Of a stretch of 64,000 nucleotides of DNA, positions 38,556 to 50,221 are shown piece by piece; position 1 is the first letter of the stretch; the number at the start of each line of letters is the position of its first letter. Both the position numbers and the translations under genes were made by a program. This DNA is from Acridotheres tristis (Eukaryota > Chordata > Aves > Passeriformes > Sturnidae). The stretch spans positions 92,510,422-92,574,421 of the forward strand of contig CM072886.1 in assembly GCA_037013685.1 (NCBI GenBank), written 5' to 3'. The notes under the pieces are model-generated. The model was given only the letters and a program-made list of their open reading frames with translations, had not been told where the DNA came from and made no database searches.

Positions 38556-40506
38556 ACGGGTAAGGCACAGTGCTCACTTCCTTCATGCCTTTGTGTCCAC
38601 CAAGAACTGCTGTCATTGCTTCTGCTCCTTCCACTCCAGTTGCACGGAGGAGCGGTGCTTCCATGCCTTGGCTGCTGCTGGCCAGGACTGTGTGATGCAG
38701 CTGCACCTCGGGCAGAGGTGGGGGCAGTACTGGGTGACTGTACTATCCCAAGGTGGCAAGACCAACATAAAGCAAGACCTTTCTGGGGAAGAAGAATAAT
38801 GAATTCTTTCTGGAGTAGAATAACCACAAATGCTCTGCTGGGCAGCTGCTGACAATCTGTCAAAGTAAAAGCACCATTTCCACTTGTCTCCTCACGCAAC
38901 ACAGAGAAAAGGAGACTACTCCACCGCATGTCTGGTTTTGTGAACAGCTGAAGGAAACCCAGCCACTACATCTGCTCAATCACATCATCTTATCTTTCTT
39001 CCCAAGCTTTCAAAAGGGTAAGTTATACTCCAGATTTCAATCTACAAGGTCAACTTTTTAGTACCTTTAACATGCACCATAATACCAAGGCATTAATTTC
39101 AATGAATGACTGGACCAGGTGTATCTGAAATAAATGTTTTTATTTGACTGATGAGGTCATCCATCCAATGAAGCCCTTCTGTATTCCTGAGAAAAAGACT
39201 ATTTAAATTCTGAATCACATTAGGAAATTCAAACCTAGGAAACACAGAACAATTCCAGTTCAAACACATTTCATGTGCCAGTCTGTCTGTAAATTCCATC
39301 TCATGCACAAAACCCCCACACTCTACACATTCAAAAAACTAAAAAATAACTGAGCAAAGCCACCTCGTTCTAGAGCTGTGCACACCAACAAGAAAATGCT
39401 GTTCTTCACTACAAAAGGTTGGGTTTAATGGAATACCTTGACTGACATCTCCTTCATACACATTCTGTCTCCAAGTAATGTTTTTCTATAGAGAGACAAC
39501 ACACCTTAAGTTTTAAAAGCGTTTCTAACAAAGAAAACTCTCATGCAAATAAATTAGAAATCTTTGATGCTGTTACTATACAATAGTTACTACAGAAGAA
39601 TGATAGTAAAGGATTTAACTGAGGTCGTTTGAATTATATTTCCCAAAATGCTAATAAAACTGACATGTTTGAACATACTGAAAAAGTCACAGTCCATCAT
39701 CATCCTGTCACATCAGTGCATTTGACTTTTTTTAAAATGTATGGATTATACAACTACTGCCAGGCTCCATATTTTATGAATAAAAGCTACAATCTGATTA
39801 TATGTCCATGCTGAAATAATTTATGAAATAAGGATGGAATTACTGCAATGTTACTTCTATGATGAATGTAACTTGCTGTGAATAGTGTAGGAGATTGCAA
39901 GAGACCCAGCTGAAGCCTGTAATTGTCTTCATCTTTCATGAAGAGGTGTGACCTGGGAAAAATACAGATCCCAGCATCCAAAACTCCAGACTCATACAAA
40001 CATCCTAATTACTCATGTTTTGATACAGGAATGGAAAATTTTTAGTGTTCACATACCACATCTGTGGGGTATTAAGGTGAGAATCACAGGGAATTCCATC
40101 CAGTGTTTAAATTGTATGTTAGTCTGTTGTGGTTTTTCACCACCAGAAAATCCACTGCCATTCTTACCCCTGCACTTTCGGATTTCCATTATTTACTACT
40201 CCCTAGGTGTCACCATCATGGTTAGTATCATACAGATGAACACAAGCATGTCACAAAGCCAAGGTCTTGCAAGTCTGCATCAGTACAATTACACAAAGAA
40301 GCAAAGAGGGCACAGGAAAAGAGAAACAAACCTTTAACATTATAAATTCTAACATCACTACTAGCTACAGCACTCAGATCACTGATGTTTTTCCTTCCTC
40401 CAACTAACACTACATTTAATATTAACCTTGTGGTTCACAGGCCACACTAGTTATCTGAAGGAGCAACAGGAAACCTTTCATAACAACTCGAACAAAACGA
40501 GACAGA

Positions 40507-40755
40507 ACACAGACTCATAGAAAGGCTTGGGTTGGAAAGGACCTTAAAGATCGCTTAGTTCCAACACCTTCCACAAGAGCTGGTTGCTCAAAGACCCCTC
40601 CAACCTGGCCTTGGAACAGTCACAGGGATGAGGCATCCAAAACCTCTCTGGGCAACCTGTGCCAGTGCCTCTCCACCCTCACAATAAACAATTTCTTCTA
40701 CATAAAGAACAGATATAGATGATAACCTACCCCTCAAAGGCCACCTAAAGCAGTA
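40507..40755 (-). mobile_element. CR1 LINE 3' fragment
   Basis: The plus strand reads GGGTTGGAAAGGACCTTAAA, then TTGCTCAAAGACCCC and CTCTGGGCAACCTGTGCCAG, the reverse complement of a CR1 3' end. It lies in opposite orientation about 200 bases from the next CR1. Confidence 0.88.
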
Positions 40756-40950
40756 GTTCTGGTTTAACAATCTTTCCTACTGAAGACACACTCAGCCTCA
40801 GAACTGTATTAACACTGCTATGTTGCTTATTGGAACTTGCTTTCCCTGCTACAATCTGACAGGTTCCACAATCTGACCCCTTAGATCAGAAAATCACAAA
40901 ACTCTGAGAGCACAGGAGGTGCTCATGATTCAAGAGCCTGACCCCTCGAA

Positions 40951-41360
40951 GAGGGCAGTAAATACGCAAAGGGTCTGAAGCACCAGTCCTATGAGGAATG
41001 GCTGAGGCAGCGGGATTGTTTAGCATGGAGGTGGCTCAAGGGAAACCTCATCATTATCTACAACCACCTGAAAGTAGGGTGAGGCCAGGTGTGGGTCAGC
41101 ATCTTCTCCCAGGCAACCAGCAACAGGATGAGCGGATAAAAGCCTTAAGCTGCACCAGGGGAAGTTTAGGTTGGACATCAGGAAGAATTTTTTCCACTGA
41201 GGGTGTGATTAGCCTTTGGAATGGTTTGCCCGGGGAAGTGACGGAGTCACTGTCCCTGGAGATGTTTAATAAGACTGGATGTGGCACACGTGCTATCTGC
41301 TGACAAAATGGTGATCGGTGTATTAGAGGTCCTTTCCAATCTAATTCTGCAATTCTGTGA
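40951..41360 (+). mobile_element. CR1 LINE 3' fragment next to the CpG island
   Basis: The sequence runs from GAGGGCAGTAAATACG, through CCTATGAGGAATGGCTGAGG and AAGCTGCACCAGGGG, to the terminal AATTCTGCAATTCTGTGA. This is a well-preserved sense-strand CR1 3' end with its terminal octamer-type repeats. It ends about 90 bases before the CpG island begins. Confidence 0.9.
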
Positions 41361-41944
41361 CTGCTCTGCCTAGTGACTGAAGCAGAATAAAGGGAAAGCA
41401 GCTATAACCTTTGCTTTATCCCTTGTAAGAACCACGTACAGAGCTCCTGCAGTCACGTGCGTCGTCCCTCACCGCCAACCCCTGCACTTCTCAGAGCTCA
41501 TCCTCGCTTATTATACAGCAACCTTCGAGAAAGGAGGGGAAGTAAGAAACAGCGGGTTCGGGCGCCTGAAACCACTCAGGGCAGCGCCGAACCCTACATG
41601 CCGCCCTCCCAGGACCGACCCCGCCCGGCCGCGCCTGCGCAGCCGCGGCCGCGCAAACAGTCCCCGCTCGGCGGCTCGGGGACGCTGCCTGGGGCCGTCC
41701 CCGCAGCGCGGTGATTCCACGGGGCCAGCAGCCACCGCCGCTGTGTCCCGCTGTCCCCTCACGCCACAGCCCCACCCGGCCGGGCTCCGCGCGTGCGCAC
41801 CGACCCTAGGGAGCTGGGAAAAAGGGGGAAACAGGGAACGGGGGAGGAGCCCGGAGTACGCGCCAGCCGGAACCACGCAACGCGGTGGCGGCTCCCACAG
41901 GTCCCCTCCCCACCCCGCCCAGTTCTCTCTCTCCCCCTCCGTCC

Positions 41945-41974
41945 GTCTGTCTGTCTGTCTGTCTGTCTGTCTGT
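41945..41974. repeat. (GTCT)n microsatellite
   Basis: Seven and a half tandem GTCT units lie inside the CpG island, followed by imperfect GTGTCCGTCTCC. Length polymorphism is likely. Confidence 0.95.
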
Positions 41975-42082
41975 GTGTCCGTCTCCGTCACCCATACCCG
42001 CTCCCTGTTCTTTTCCCGCCGCCGCCCGCCTGCGGTACAGCAGAGGGGAAGACCCCCACGGCCCCAGGGCCGGCCGTGGCAG

Positions 42083-42167
42083 CCAATGAGCGCAAGGGGC
42101 GCTCTTCCCGCCCTCGGCGCCCCGACCAATCGGTGCACAGCTTGGGAAGAAGCAGGCATAGGATTGG
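42083..42167. promoter_or_regulatory. Array of three CCAAT boxes (NF-Y type)
   Basis: CCAAT occurs at 42,083-42,087 and 42,126-42,130 on the plus strand, and as ATTGG at 42,163-42,167, with start-to-start spacings of 43 and 37 bases. The flanks (AGCCAATGAG, GACCAATCGG, GGATTGGCTC) resemble NF-Y sites. The array lies about 215-300 bases downstream of the proposed ZNF407 exon 1 donor. It may therefore serve a divergent plus-strand start or an alternative minus-strand start with a donor such as GGCG/GTGAGG near 41,470. Confidence 0.55.
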
Positions 42168-42209
42168 CTCGGCCGGTGCGCTACAACCCGCTTGCCCGCC
42201 CACCAAAAG

Positions 42210-42234
42210 AAAAAAAAAAAAAAAAAAAAAAAAA
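42210..42234. repeat. A25 homopolymer in the CpG island
   Basis: Twenty-five consecutive A residues, preceded by AAAAG, lie within very GC-rich DNA 43 bases to the right of the CCAAT array. Poly(dA) of this length excludes nucleosomes. It could also be a retroposed tail, but no element body is recognisable next to it. Confidence 0.9.
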
Positions 42235-42382
42235 CGACGGCAGCGCAGAGGCCCAAAAAGCCTGAGGGGAGACGGCGACGCGACGACCCCGTGAGCCCCC
42301 TTCGCGAGGGCCGAGGCAGCGGCTCGCCTCGCGCCGCTGGGCGGCGAGACGGGGCGGCCGCGCCGCGGCGGGCAGCGCTTAC

Positions 42383-42640
42383 CGCGCGGGGGGAGCCGAG
42401 CGCCTCCGCTTGTGCTGAGCCGTGTCACCAGTGGCGCGCCGTAGATCCGCCGCGCTGCGTCACGCCCGGCGCGCGGGGGGCGGGGGCGAGGCGCGCTCAC
42501 GTGACGCGGCGGCGCTGGGAGCCGGCGCGGAGGCGCCGCTCGTGCCGCCGCGGGCGCGATGGGCCGCGCGCCCAACGGCCGCCGTCGCGCGCCCACGCTC
42601 TGGCGCCATCTTGCCCTTTCCGGCCATCGTCCCTGAGTCC
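42383..42640 (-). other. ZNF407: Probable untranslated exon 1 of ZNF407
   Basis: On the minus strand a strong donor (CGCG/GTAAGCG) follows position 42,383 within the CpG island, at the expected distance and orientation for a non-coding first exon joined to the acceptor at 16,726. The 5' end is a guess. A YY1-type element in sense orientation (CAAGATGGCGC, 42,603-42,613) and an ETS core (CCGGAA, 42,618-42,623) suggest initiation near 42.6 kb, because YY1 motifs in TATA-less promoters usually sit just at or downstream of the start. If initiation is upstream of 42,609, the ATG inside the YY1 motif opens a 49-codon upstream ORF that stops at 42,460 inside this exon. Confidence 0.55.
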
Positions 42641-45227
42641 CGGCTGCTGCCGCCTCCCACATCCCTGGAAGGGATAGTCCCAGAAGGAAAGACAGAGCCC
42701 CGAGGGTTTTCCCGGGATGCATGTGCCGGTGAGGCCGCAGCTTCGTGCGGCTGCCGGACGAGAGCAGGCGGTGCTGGCAGCAGCCAGCGGGTGCGGTTTT
42801 GGGCCTTCCCGAAGCTGCCCGTTCCAGCCTGTGGCCTCTGTCCCCACGGTAGCCCCGCGCTGGGATGCGCCAGGGTAACCTTGGGCCGCACAGGGCTGTG
42901 CGTAAAGCTGTGCTTCATATTCTCACCCTGCATGGCACTGCAGCGAGATTTGGATCTGGTCCTTGGGGAACCTGTTGTGGAGGATTGGGAAACGGGTCTT
43001 GGACGAACAGCCCGCAGCCGTTCACTAGGGTTATGAGTCGAAGGGTGCCGACGCTCCACCCTGTATTAAAATAACTTTCAGGGAGTGCAGTTCAAGAGAG
43101 AAACAGGCAAGAGGGAGACAATATGTAAAGTATTTCGTAATTTATAAACTTGTGATGATTAAACCCTAAGTGTTCTTTCCCTCTGTCCTAAGCCAAGTCA
43201 CGTGATTAAATACAGTATCAAAGCAAAGAAGCAATGTGTAAAGAGACTTCAGATGCCTGTGGTGAAATGCAGTTGCTTTTCCACTGTTGCTTATGATTTT
43301 TAAAATGCAGGTTTCCCATTTATCTCCTGATTACACACCATTTTTTAGTAGAGAGTATCTCAGTTAAACAGCATTTAACATTATTCAAGGTCGTGGCACA
43401 GACACAAGGAGAGAACACCTCTTCAGGAGTAGTTTTGCAATTCATTGACTTTCCAGTCACATAGTGTGCACCAACTAGAAGTGACAACTTGCAGTGCTAT
43501 TCAACCAGTTAGTCAGCACAGCAATGCCAATTCTCTTGTGGGTTGTAAAGACTGTAAGAATGGGTTGAAAACAAAGCAGTTGCTGCGGCCTGAGCCCTTC
43601 ATTGAAGCAAAGTGGAGCACCCCGGACTTTATCAGTGTCTTGGGAAAGATCTGAAATGACTGAAAAAATTTAAAACAACAAAGTACCACACAGGACGTTG
43701 GTGAGAGAGGACTATCTCCTTGTCCTGTACCTAAGGGTTATAGTACAGAATTTAAATGTTCTGTGTATAATAGGCAGTCCACACAGAGTATGGCTGAATT
43801 TGTAGTAAAGAGATCTGTGGGATTTTAGATGCATACTTAGATTTAATCATTTGAGAGTCTACAGAAGCCACCGGCAGTTGTAAGAATAATACAGTTATGA
43901 ACAATCTGATTGTTCTGGATATTTTTCAGCACGGGGAAAAGAAGTAAAACAACCTTTTTATGTCCTTTAAACTCAGATTCTCTCTCATATGCCTCAAAGG
44001 ATTTCTAGGTCTGGGTCTCAGGTAACACCAGGTGAGCCTGCCTGGTCCATCAGTTACTTCATCATTTGCTTACTGAGAGGAAACATACTGGAGAAGAAGA
44101 CGTGACCATGTGAGCTGGAGTCTTACAAGTTGAAATATTTCTAAGAAAATGAAGAGAGGCAGCATATTTTAAGAATAGTCTGAAGAGGGAGCCATAGGTA
44201 TGGGACAAGTAGCAGCTAAGGCAGAGTCACTATAAATCGAAGAAAAAAATCATACCTGTACCAAAAATAATTAATTTTATTTTGTAATTATAAGCTGTAT
44301 TTATTAAATGTTTACAGACATCCTTACATGTAATGTTCTGGCTTAGATATATACAGAATTCTAAAGTGCTGAAAAGTGGTTCTGTGTTCAGAAATAGTTA
44401 TGCTAATAAAAATATATTAGAATGCGAGCTGAATAAGTCAATGAGTAATTAACAAGGATTTAATTAGTTAATAGATTAGTTTATCAATGGATTGTAAACA
44501 TAGATTATATTTATTTTCTAACAGAATATGGGACTACAAATGATTCTGCAGTTGCTGTATTTCTACCACACCAAAATACTGATTTCACTGGAAGTGTTAC
44601 TCATTCCAAGAGTAATACCAGCTCTTTACATAGCTGTGTAACTTAAAACTCTTTCTCCTTTCCTACTTAATATTCTGTGTTTGCACCTGCACAGAAAACA
44701 CACCCTGCTTTGTGATTACTATTCCCATAAGTCAGACATCAGCAGGATAAATGCAGTCACCATAATACTACTTATCAACTCTGAAACACAGGGTTTCCCC
44801 ATCAGATTTGTTTAGAAGAAATAACCCCATGACTCAATGATAATCTCATAGGAAGAATGTCACTGACAAGCCCTCTAAAGGATACCATGGTGTCTATAGG
44901 GTATCAAGTTATCAACATTAACCCATAAGAGTTCCTTAACTACCATTGGTTTTTCACAGAGTAGCAAATTTTTTAAGAAAAGCTGCATATATCTTTATTT
45001 TGCAGTTCAACCCCCTAAGAAAACATGAAACAGAATAATTACGATGTAAACACCAAGAACCTTTCTAGTGTCAATTACTTATACATATATATACACATGT
45101 ATCTATACCTTCCCTTTTTAAATGCAAGCTGTATTGCCCGTTTTTCAAGGTCTGTGATTCAGGAAGTGCAATATTCCAGTTTGACTGACCTGCTGCTGCA
45201 CGCTGTTCAAACTGATGGAATTTGGTT

Positions 45228-45322
45228 GAGTCGGCATCCTTGGAGGCATTTAGAGGATGTGTAGATGTGGCACTTATGGTTTAGTGGTGGGCTTGGCAGT
45301 GCTGGGGTAATTGTTGGACTTT
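45228..45322 (+). mobile_element. Short CR1 fragment
   Basis: CATCCTTGGAGGCATTTAGA, then GATGTGGCAC and GGGTAATTGTTGGACTTTA follow the CR1 3' region, stopping short of its terminal repeats. The fragment is truncated at both ends and about 160 bases before the probable LTR. Confidence 0.65.
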
Positions 45323-45482
45323 AGAGGAAAGTTAATGTCTTTACAAACAATTTGATGGGTGAAGGTATGGATGTTTAAGTCTTTGAAATGGGTTTTAATG
45401 TCTCCACTAACTTCGGGCAGCAGGTTTGTTACAGAGCCCAGACAGCTTGGCCCCTGAAACAGACAAGGGATCTGCACGAGCC

Positions 45483-45770
45483 TGAGTTCTGAGCTTTAGG
45501 GTAAAATAGTAGGTTAAAGGGGGGAATACGGGGAAGACAGTTCGGGAAGGCTGCACCTTCCTAGTACCTTAGCCAATGGGGAAAGGAAGAAGGCAACATG
45601 CGGTCGGCAGTTTGGGATAAAAGGAAGCTGCGCCCTCCGAAACCTCGGGAGCAAAAACCCCGTGGGTGTGTGTCCCAGTGGATTCTCTCCCTTTTTTCGA
45701 ATAAAGTTGCAGGAACTCCTCTCTCTCCTTTTTGGACATAAACCTCTGGCATTTGCGGATTTTCCTGACA
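45483..45770 (+). mobile_element. Probable solo LTR of an endogenous retrovirus
   Basis: The segment starts with TG and ends with CA. In order it holds a CCAAT box (GCCAATGGGG, near 45,573), a TATA-like GGGATAAAAGG (near 45,615), an AATAAA signal (near 45,700) and a pyrimidine-rich U5-like part. Possible 5-base target duplications with one mismatch flank it (GAGCC before, GAGTC after). No gag, pol or env frame is visible on either side. Boundaries are tentative. Confidence 0.45.
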
Positions 45771-45789
45771 GAGTCGATAAAGATCTTTT

Positions 45790-46170
45790 TTTAACAATGG
45801 ACAATTTCAATTAACAGTTCTATTAATCGGTCTTGGTCCTGTGTCGTGGTCCCTCGCTGGTGCAGCACCACTGTGATCCATGGCTCAACTGGCTCCGGCA
45901 CTGCTTCTGGTGTCCAAAGGGATGGAGAGCTCAGCAGCCGGGCAGCCACTCCAGCTCTCGGAACCAGAGGAGATGTGGCCGGGTCAGGGCACCTTTGTGC
46001 CACCGAGGTCACGCTGCCTGTGGCACCCGCACCCGTTCTTTCATTAAAGGCTGCACCTTCTGACTCACTTTGTGTTACCCGCTGGGTCCGCTGCCCAGTC
46101 ATGCCTGGGAACTTGGTTCAAGTACAAATAGTTACCCATTTCTGCATAAACAAAAAGCTCACCCGCTGCT
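45790..46170. other. Unexplained GC-rich block beside the LTR
   Basis: About 380 bases are clearly GC-richer than their AT-rich flanks. The block holds an ATTAAA at about 46,043 and a 14-base match (AAGGCTGCACCTTC, 46,047-46,060) to the LTR (45,547-45,560), exactly 500 bases apart. Both strands have short open frames of about 100 codons without recognisable domains. It may be retroviral internal or second-element sequence. I do not recognise it. Confidence 0.35.
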
Positions 46171-49100
46171 AGGTACCTTTTGTTAAATTTTTGTTGTGGT
46201 ATAAATAGCCTTATGTAGGCAAGTAAAAGTGTAGTAAAAATTATGTGGTTTCCCGACTTTTCCTGCTACTGCAAGTATATACTGCAGTATATTACTGCAA
46301 TATAAATGCTTGAGAAAAATAAGAAGAAAAGCACCTGGGCTTTAATGGAATGCTTACAAAGGATTTGTTTGAATTTCTTATAATTACATAAAATCTAGGG
46401 GGAAAATATTTTTGAGCAGCTTGAAGTGACTAAAAGGGTTTTTAGCAATTAAAATACTTTTACAGGAGTTTAAGAGTTTACAGGTAGAAGTTGCAAGGAT
46501 TTGAAAAAAAACAAGATAGTGCTTGAATTTCCCCCACTTAACAAAAGCAAGAGTGACTGCAAATCCTTTCATTTGGCCCACAAATGATGCATCATCCAGG
46601 CCTAGTCTTTCCAGTAGTATTTAAGGCTTTCTATTCAGCCTGCAATACAGAAGCATAGGTGCCATGTATGTCTATCTGCATATGTACAGAGAGGTATCTT
46701 CACAGAGGCACTTGAAGAGTCACATGTGATCTTTGATCAGGTCCTGAATAATATGAGTTATGTTTCTCTAAAGTCGAGTGACAATCCAGCTGAGGAGTGG
46801 TAAGAGAACTGTGTAACATCTATGAGATGTAAAAGTCTAGAACAGTAGTCATATAGCTGTCTGCTCAGTGTCACAGCAGCCAACATCTCAAAAATAAATA
46901 GTAATAAATGGTCATAGAAAGCAATTGTCTATAAGCACAAACAACTACACTGTTTTGCATACACAGTACAACATATGCAGACAAGAGACCTCACTTATGT
47001 CTCTGTGCATGCAGCTTTCTAGATACAAACATAAATATCAATATACCGACAAATCAGATGTGGGGGTTTTTTCCACACTGACAAATAACTGACACTACTT
47101 GAAGCACACAGGCAGAAATTTACCCATGGACATTATCTTTAAGTCTTCAGGCTGTTCCCTCCAGAGAATCTCGTGTAAGATACATCAGCACCTACAGAGC
47201 GCTGCAGGTGAGCATCATTGTTCCTGGGCCCATACACTTTGGTGTGCCCTTCATAAGGGTGATTTAGCAAAGGCACCACTGACTGCCGTTGCTAGCTTGT
47301 TCACCAGGAGTGAAGCTAGCGCAGCATCTGTCATGGCTTTGTTTGTTTGCTTGTTAATTTGTTTAAAATGGATCTTTCATTCCAGTGCTTTTCAATGAAA
47401 AGTGGACTATATAACTTTTGGTGTCCAGAAGCCCCAAAAACCCGCAGCTTTAGAAAGGATGTACTTCCAGGGTCATACTGGTCCTTCCACTGTGATGAAA
47501 TGAAACTTTATCTTTTGAAGTTGTCACTGGGATGTCAGGGTTGCTGCGAAATTGAGGATGTTAACCCTACCTATGGAATTTGATGCCTTGTCAGGAAGGC
47601 AATAATGCACAGTCAAGTAAAGCAGTACTAAGTCTTGAAATTCTAATTGTAAAAAAAGAGTGATGCAAACTTACATTAAATTCATATGAGGACTCTGACA
47701 CCACTTGTTTCTTCATGCCAGAAGAGTGAAGAAATGTCATGTTGAACATTTTCAGGTTTCTATTACAGAGATTTTACAGTTACAATTCTAAGCTCCCCTT
47801 CAGTTCCACAAATAAAAAGACTAGCATGCTAGCATGATTTTTGAATTATACTTACAGATATTTAAAAAAAAAAAAGATAATTGTAACTGCACACACATCA
47901 TGTTGTTTCATAGTGAGAGATCATCAAAATGATTTTGAGACAGGTAGAAAAATAAGCATTATCCACACATACATCCGCAATATCGGGTTTCATTTAATTA
48001 TGGATATGTTTAAGTCTGTCTGGAGGCCAGCTCTGCTAAACCTGCATGGATTTCGTTTTCTTATACTGTGTGTTTTTAATAAAAATTTATTTAATTTTAA
48101 TAATAATACACTGCAGTAAAATAAGAGTCATTTATTACCCTGTGTTGTCTATTACTTGTGCAGATGTCCAGCTTGCCAGAATTTACAGCTCTGTGACTGT
48201 ATAATTAATCTCTTACAAACTCACGGAGCAAGTTTCTCAAATAGACATATATCTCAAATACAAACATTAAGTCTAGTACATTATGCATCAATACATTATG
48301 ATTTAATGCGGTAGCAGATCAGAAAATAATATGCAAAAAAGTATGCTATGTGAAATGGAGATTTAATCCTTATTTTTCGTCTTCACTAAGTCAACATATT
48401 ATCCACCTGGCACACATATCCTAGTCCTGTTAGAACTACATCCACTGAAATAAGAAAGTATTTATACTGTTAGTTCTAAAGGAAGAATTTTCTGGTTACA
48501 CAGTGAAATTCTCAAAAGCTCATCAAGTAAGGAATGTGACCATTTTTCTTTGCTGTTGGGATGCACTTTATGCAGGGTGGACTTTGGAGCAAGGTTTTGT
48601 TGGGCTTTCTTCCCCTCCCAAGAGTAAAGCTTCTTAGCAAAAAGAATCTAAATTTCACACCTGTGGAAGTGTGGTTGCACTTACACTTATCTCTTTAAGT
48701 ACACAAGAACACAGCTGTTGTTCCTGCCTTGTGGAGTAAGTGAATGTGGCATGTTTCACTCAAAGAATCTGAGTGAAATTGCATAACAAAATGCAAGCAC
48801 GTCTTCAGATAGTATTTGCAATTTTTAAAACTCTGTGAGAGCAGATAAAGTAACTAGGAACTGTCTCCATTATCCTCCATCCAAACAACTCATTCCATGT
48901 GACAGCCAGCTGAGAACTGGGAGCTGCTGATCTCCTCATTACAATAGACAGTGACTCACCTCCTTGGAAAGCAGTGGAAATGTCGAAGTTACTTCTAAGT
49001 GACTTCAGGCAGAAGACTCAACACTGGTTCAAGTTTATAGCTGAAAAAATATATGAAAAGAGGTTTCAAGATTGCATACCACCATGCTTTGTTGTTAGCA

Positions 49101-49400
49101 GATCATTTGGAATTTCCTCATCTACTTTTACGTAATCTAATGTAGCAGCATTGCAGAAAAACCTTTGCTATATATTTGTCAAAATTATCTGCAGCCTGGA
49201 AGCGTTCTTCATACACTGTTCGGAAGAATGCAAGTGAGAAGATCACTGAAATATTTGGCAGTAGAGCAAAGTAAACAAATAATGCACTCTGTTAGCAAGG
49301 AACTGTTCCAATTTTTCTATTCATATATTTTTAAAAAATATTTAATGGTGCACCTCCTAAAGGGCATGATGTGTCTGTAGCTCCAAATATAGATATACGT

Positions 49401-49450
49401 GGAGTTGGACTCAATGATTCTTACAGGTCTCTTCCAATTCTAGATATGAT
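49401..49450 (+). mobile_element. CR1 3' end remnant
   Basis: GGAGTTGGACTCAATGATTC followed by TTACAGGTCTCTTCCAATTC is the last 50 bases or so of a CR1, in sense orientation. Confidence 0.7.
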
Positions 49451-50221
49451 ACAAAGTATAAACTTGAAAATTAGTTAAGCTTCACCTTGGAGCAATAAGT
49501 GTTTACATGTTACTTGCAGCTGGAATGTTTCAGCAGAAGCAAGGAAACTCCTGGGTCTCACTGGCAGCAGCCACTGTGGTATGGGCCTCTGCGTCACAGG
49601 TAAAGGCACAGTTGCGCAATCTTCCCTGTCCAAACATGGACTATGAACATCCTTAACTAGCAAGGCATTTTATAACATTTTGTGAAACAAGCCAAATGTT
49701 GTATTCTGAAAGGAAGAACTAGCAGGAGTCAAAGTTAAACTTCTTAGGAGTAGTGTCGCTGAAAGGGAAAACCATAACTATGTGAGTAAGTCTAATTTTC
49801 ACTTTCACAGGCTAAGCAGACAATGACCTGATTAGTTCTCAGTTTCAGGATGCTGCTCATCTCTCTATGCCTTCAGCTCCTATTTTCAGCATCTTATTCT
49901 CCATGATTTTAGCTGACACACTTTTCAGTCTTCTCTTTTGAAATATTACTTAAGGATTAAAAACTGTGTTTATCTAATATAAAAAAGCAACTTTCACACT
50001 TAAACACACTGCTTTTAAATGGAAATTAAAATGTTCTAATTTATTCTTTCACAGTAATAATGAGTAGAAAAATATGATCCCTTTCTTGAGCATTCAATTC
50101 CCTTCAACACAGATTACAGCCTACAAGGAAAAGGAAAACTTGGGACAAGTCTTCCTCTACCAGGGAGATGGGCAGATTGACCACCTAGTATAGGCACCTA
50201 GTACTGTTAGGTGTGTTCTGG

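Larger units (their letters stand above)
16727..42382 (-). other. ZNF407 intron 1
   Basis: About 25.7 kb between the proposed exon 1 donor and the coding exon acceptor. It holds the CR1 copies at 28-29, 38.3, 40.5 and 41 kb, the direct repeats at 24.4 kb and the TA microsatellite at 24.8 kb. Somewhat GC-richer stretches at about 26.4-26.75, 34.1-34.4, 36.3-36.6 and 38.6-38.8 kb carry open frames on both strands but no recognisable domain. I call no gene in them. Confidence 0.6.
1..42640 (-). other. ZNF407: ZNF407 gene locus (5' part)
   Basis: This entry gives the gene-level span. Transcription runs from the CpG island near 42.5 kb towards position 1 and leaves the window. The parts seen are a probable untranslated exon 1 (donor after 42,383), the giant first coding exon (16,726-11,897) and a 115-base zinc-finger exon (6,003-5,889). 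The known protein is about 2,250 residues long in human, so about 1,634 residues (the N-terminal three quarters) are encoded here. The C-terminal finger array and acidic tail must lie to the left of the window. The family is a nuclear C2H2 protein reported as a transcriptional regulator. The neighbour upstream in the same orientation is CNDP1, the same order as in human. The 42,640 boundary is an estimate, since the transcription start cannot be read from sequence. Confidence 0.9.
41450..42900. promoter_or_regulatory. CpG island promoter of ZNF407
   Basis: About 1.4 kb is strikingly GC- and CpG-rich against an AT-rich background on both sides. It holds many GC-box-like runs, a palindromic TCACGTGA E-box (42,497-42,504), a YY1-type GCGCCATCTTG (42,603-42,613), an ETS core (42,618-42,623) and three CCAAT boxes. 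There is no TATA box. This is the ordinary housekeeping type of promoter and the only island in the window. It is often the case that such islands also fire in the opposite direction. Long open frames on both strands here are a by-product of high GC and are not annotated as genes. Confidence 0.85.

Noticed and set aside
41743..43059. Several 100-244 codon open frames on both strands in the CpG island
   Set aside because: Stops are rare in GC-rich DNA. The translations are low-complexity (Pro, Arg, Ala) or run through the A25 and GTCT repeats, and none has a domain.
45514..46102. Minus-strand frames of about 100 codons considered as retroviral genes
   Set aside because: No gag, pol or env motif is visible. 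The orientation of the TATA-like and AATAAA elements says the LTR reads on the plus strand.
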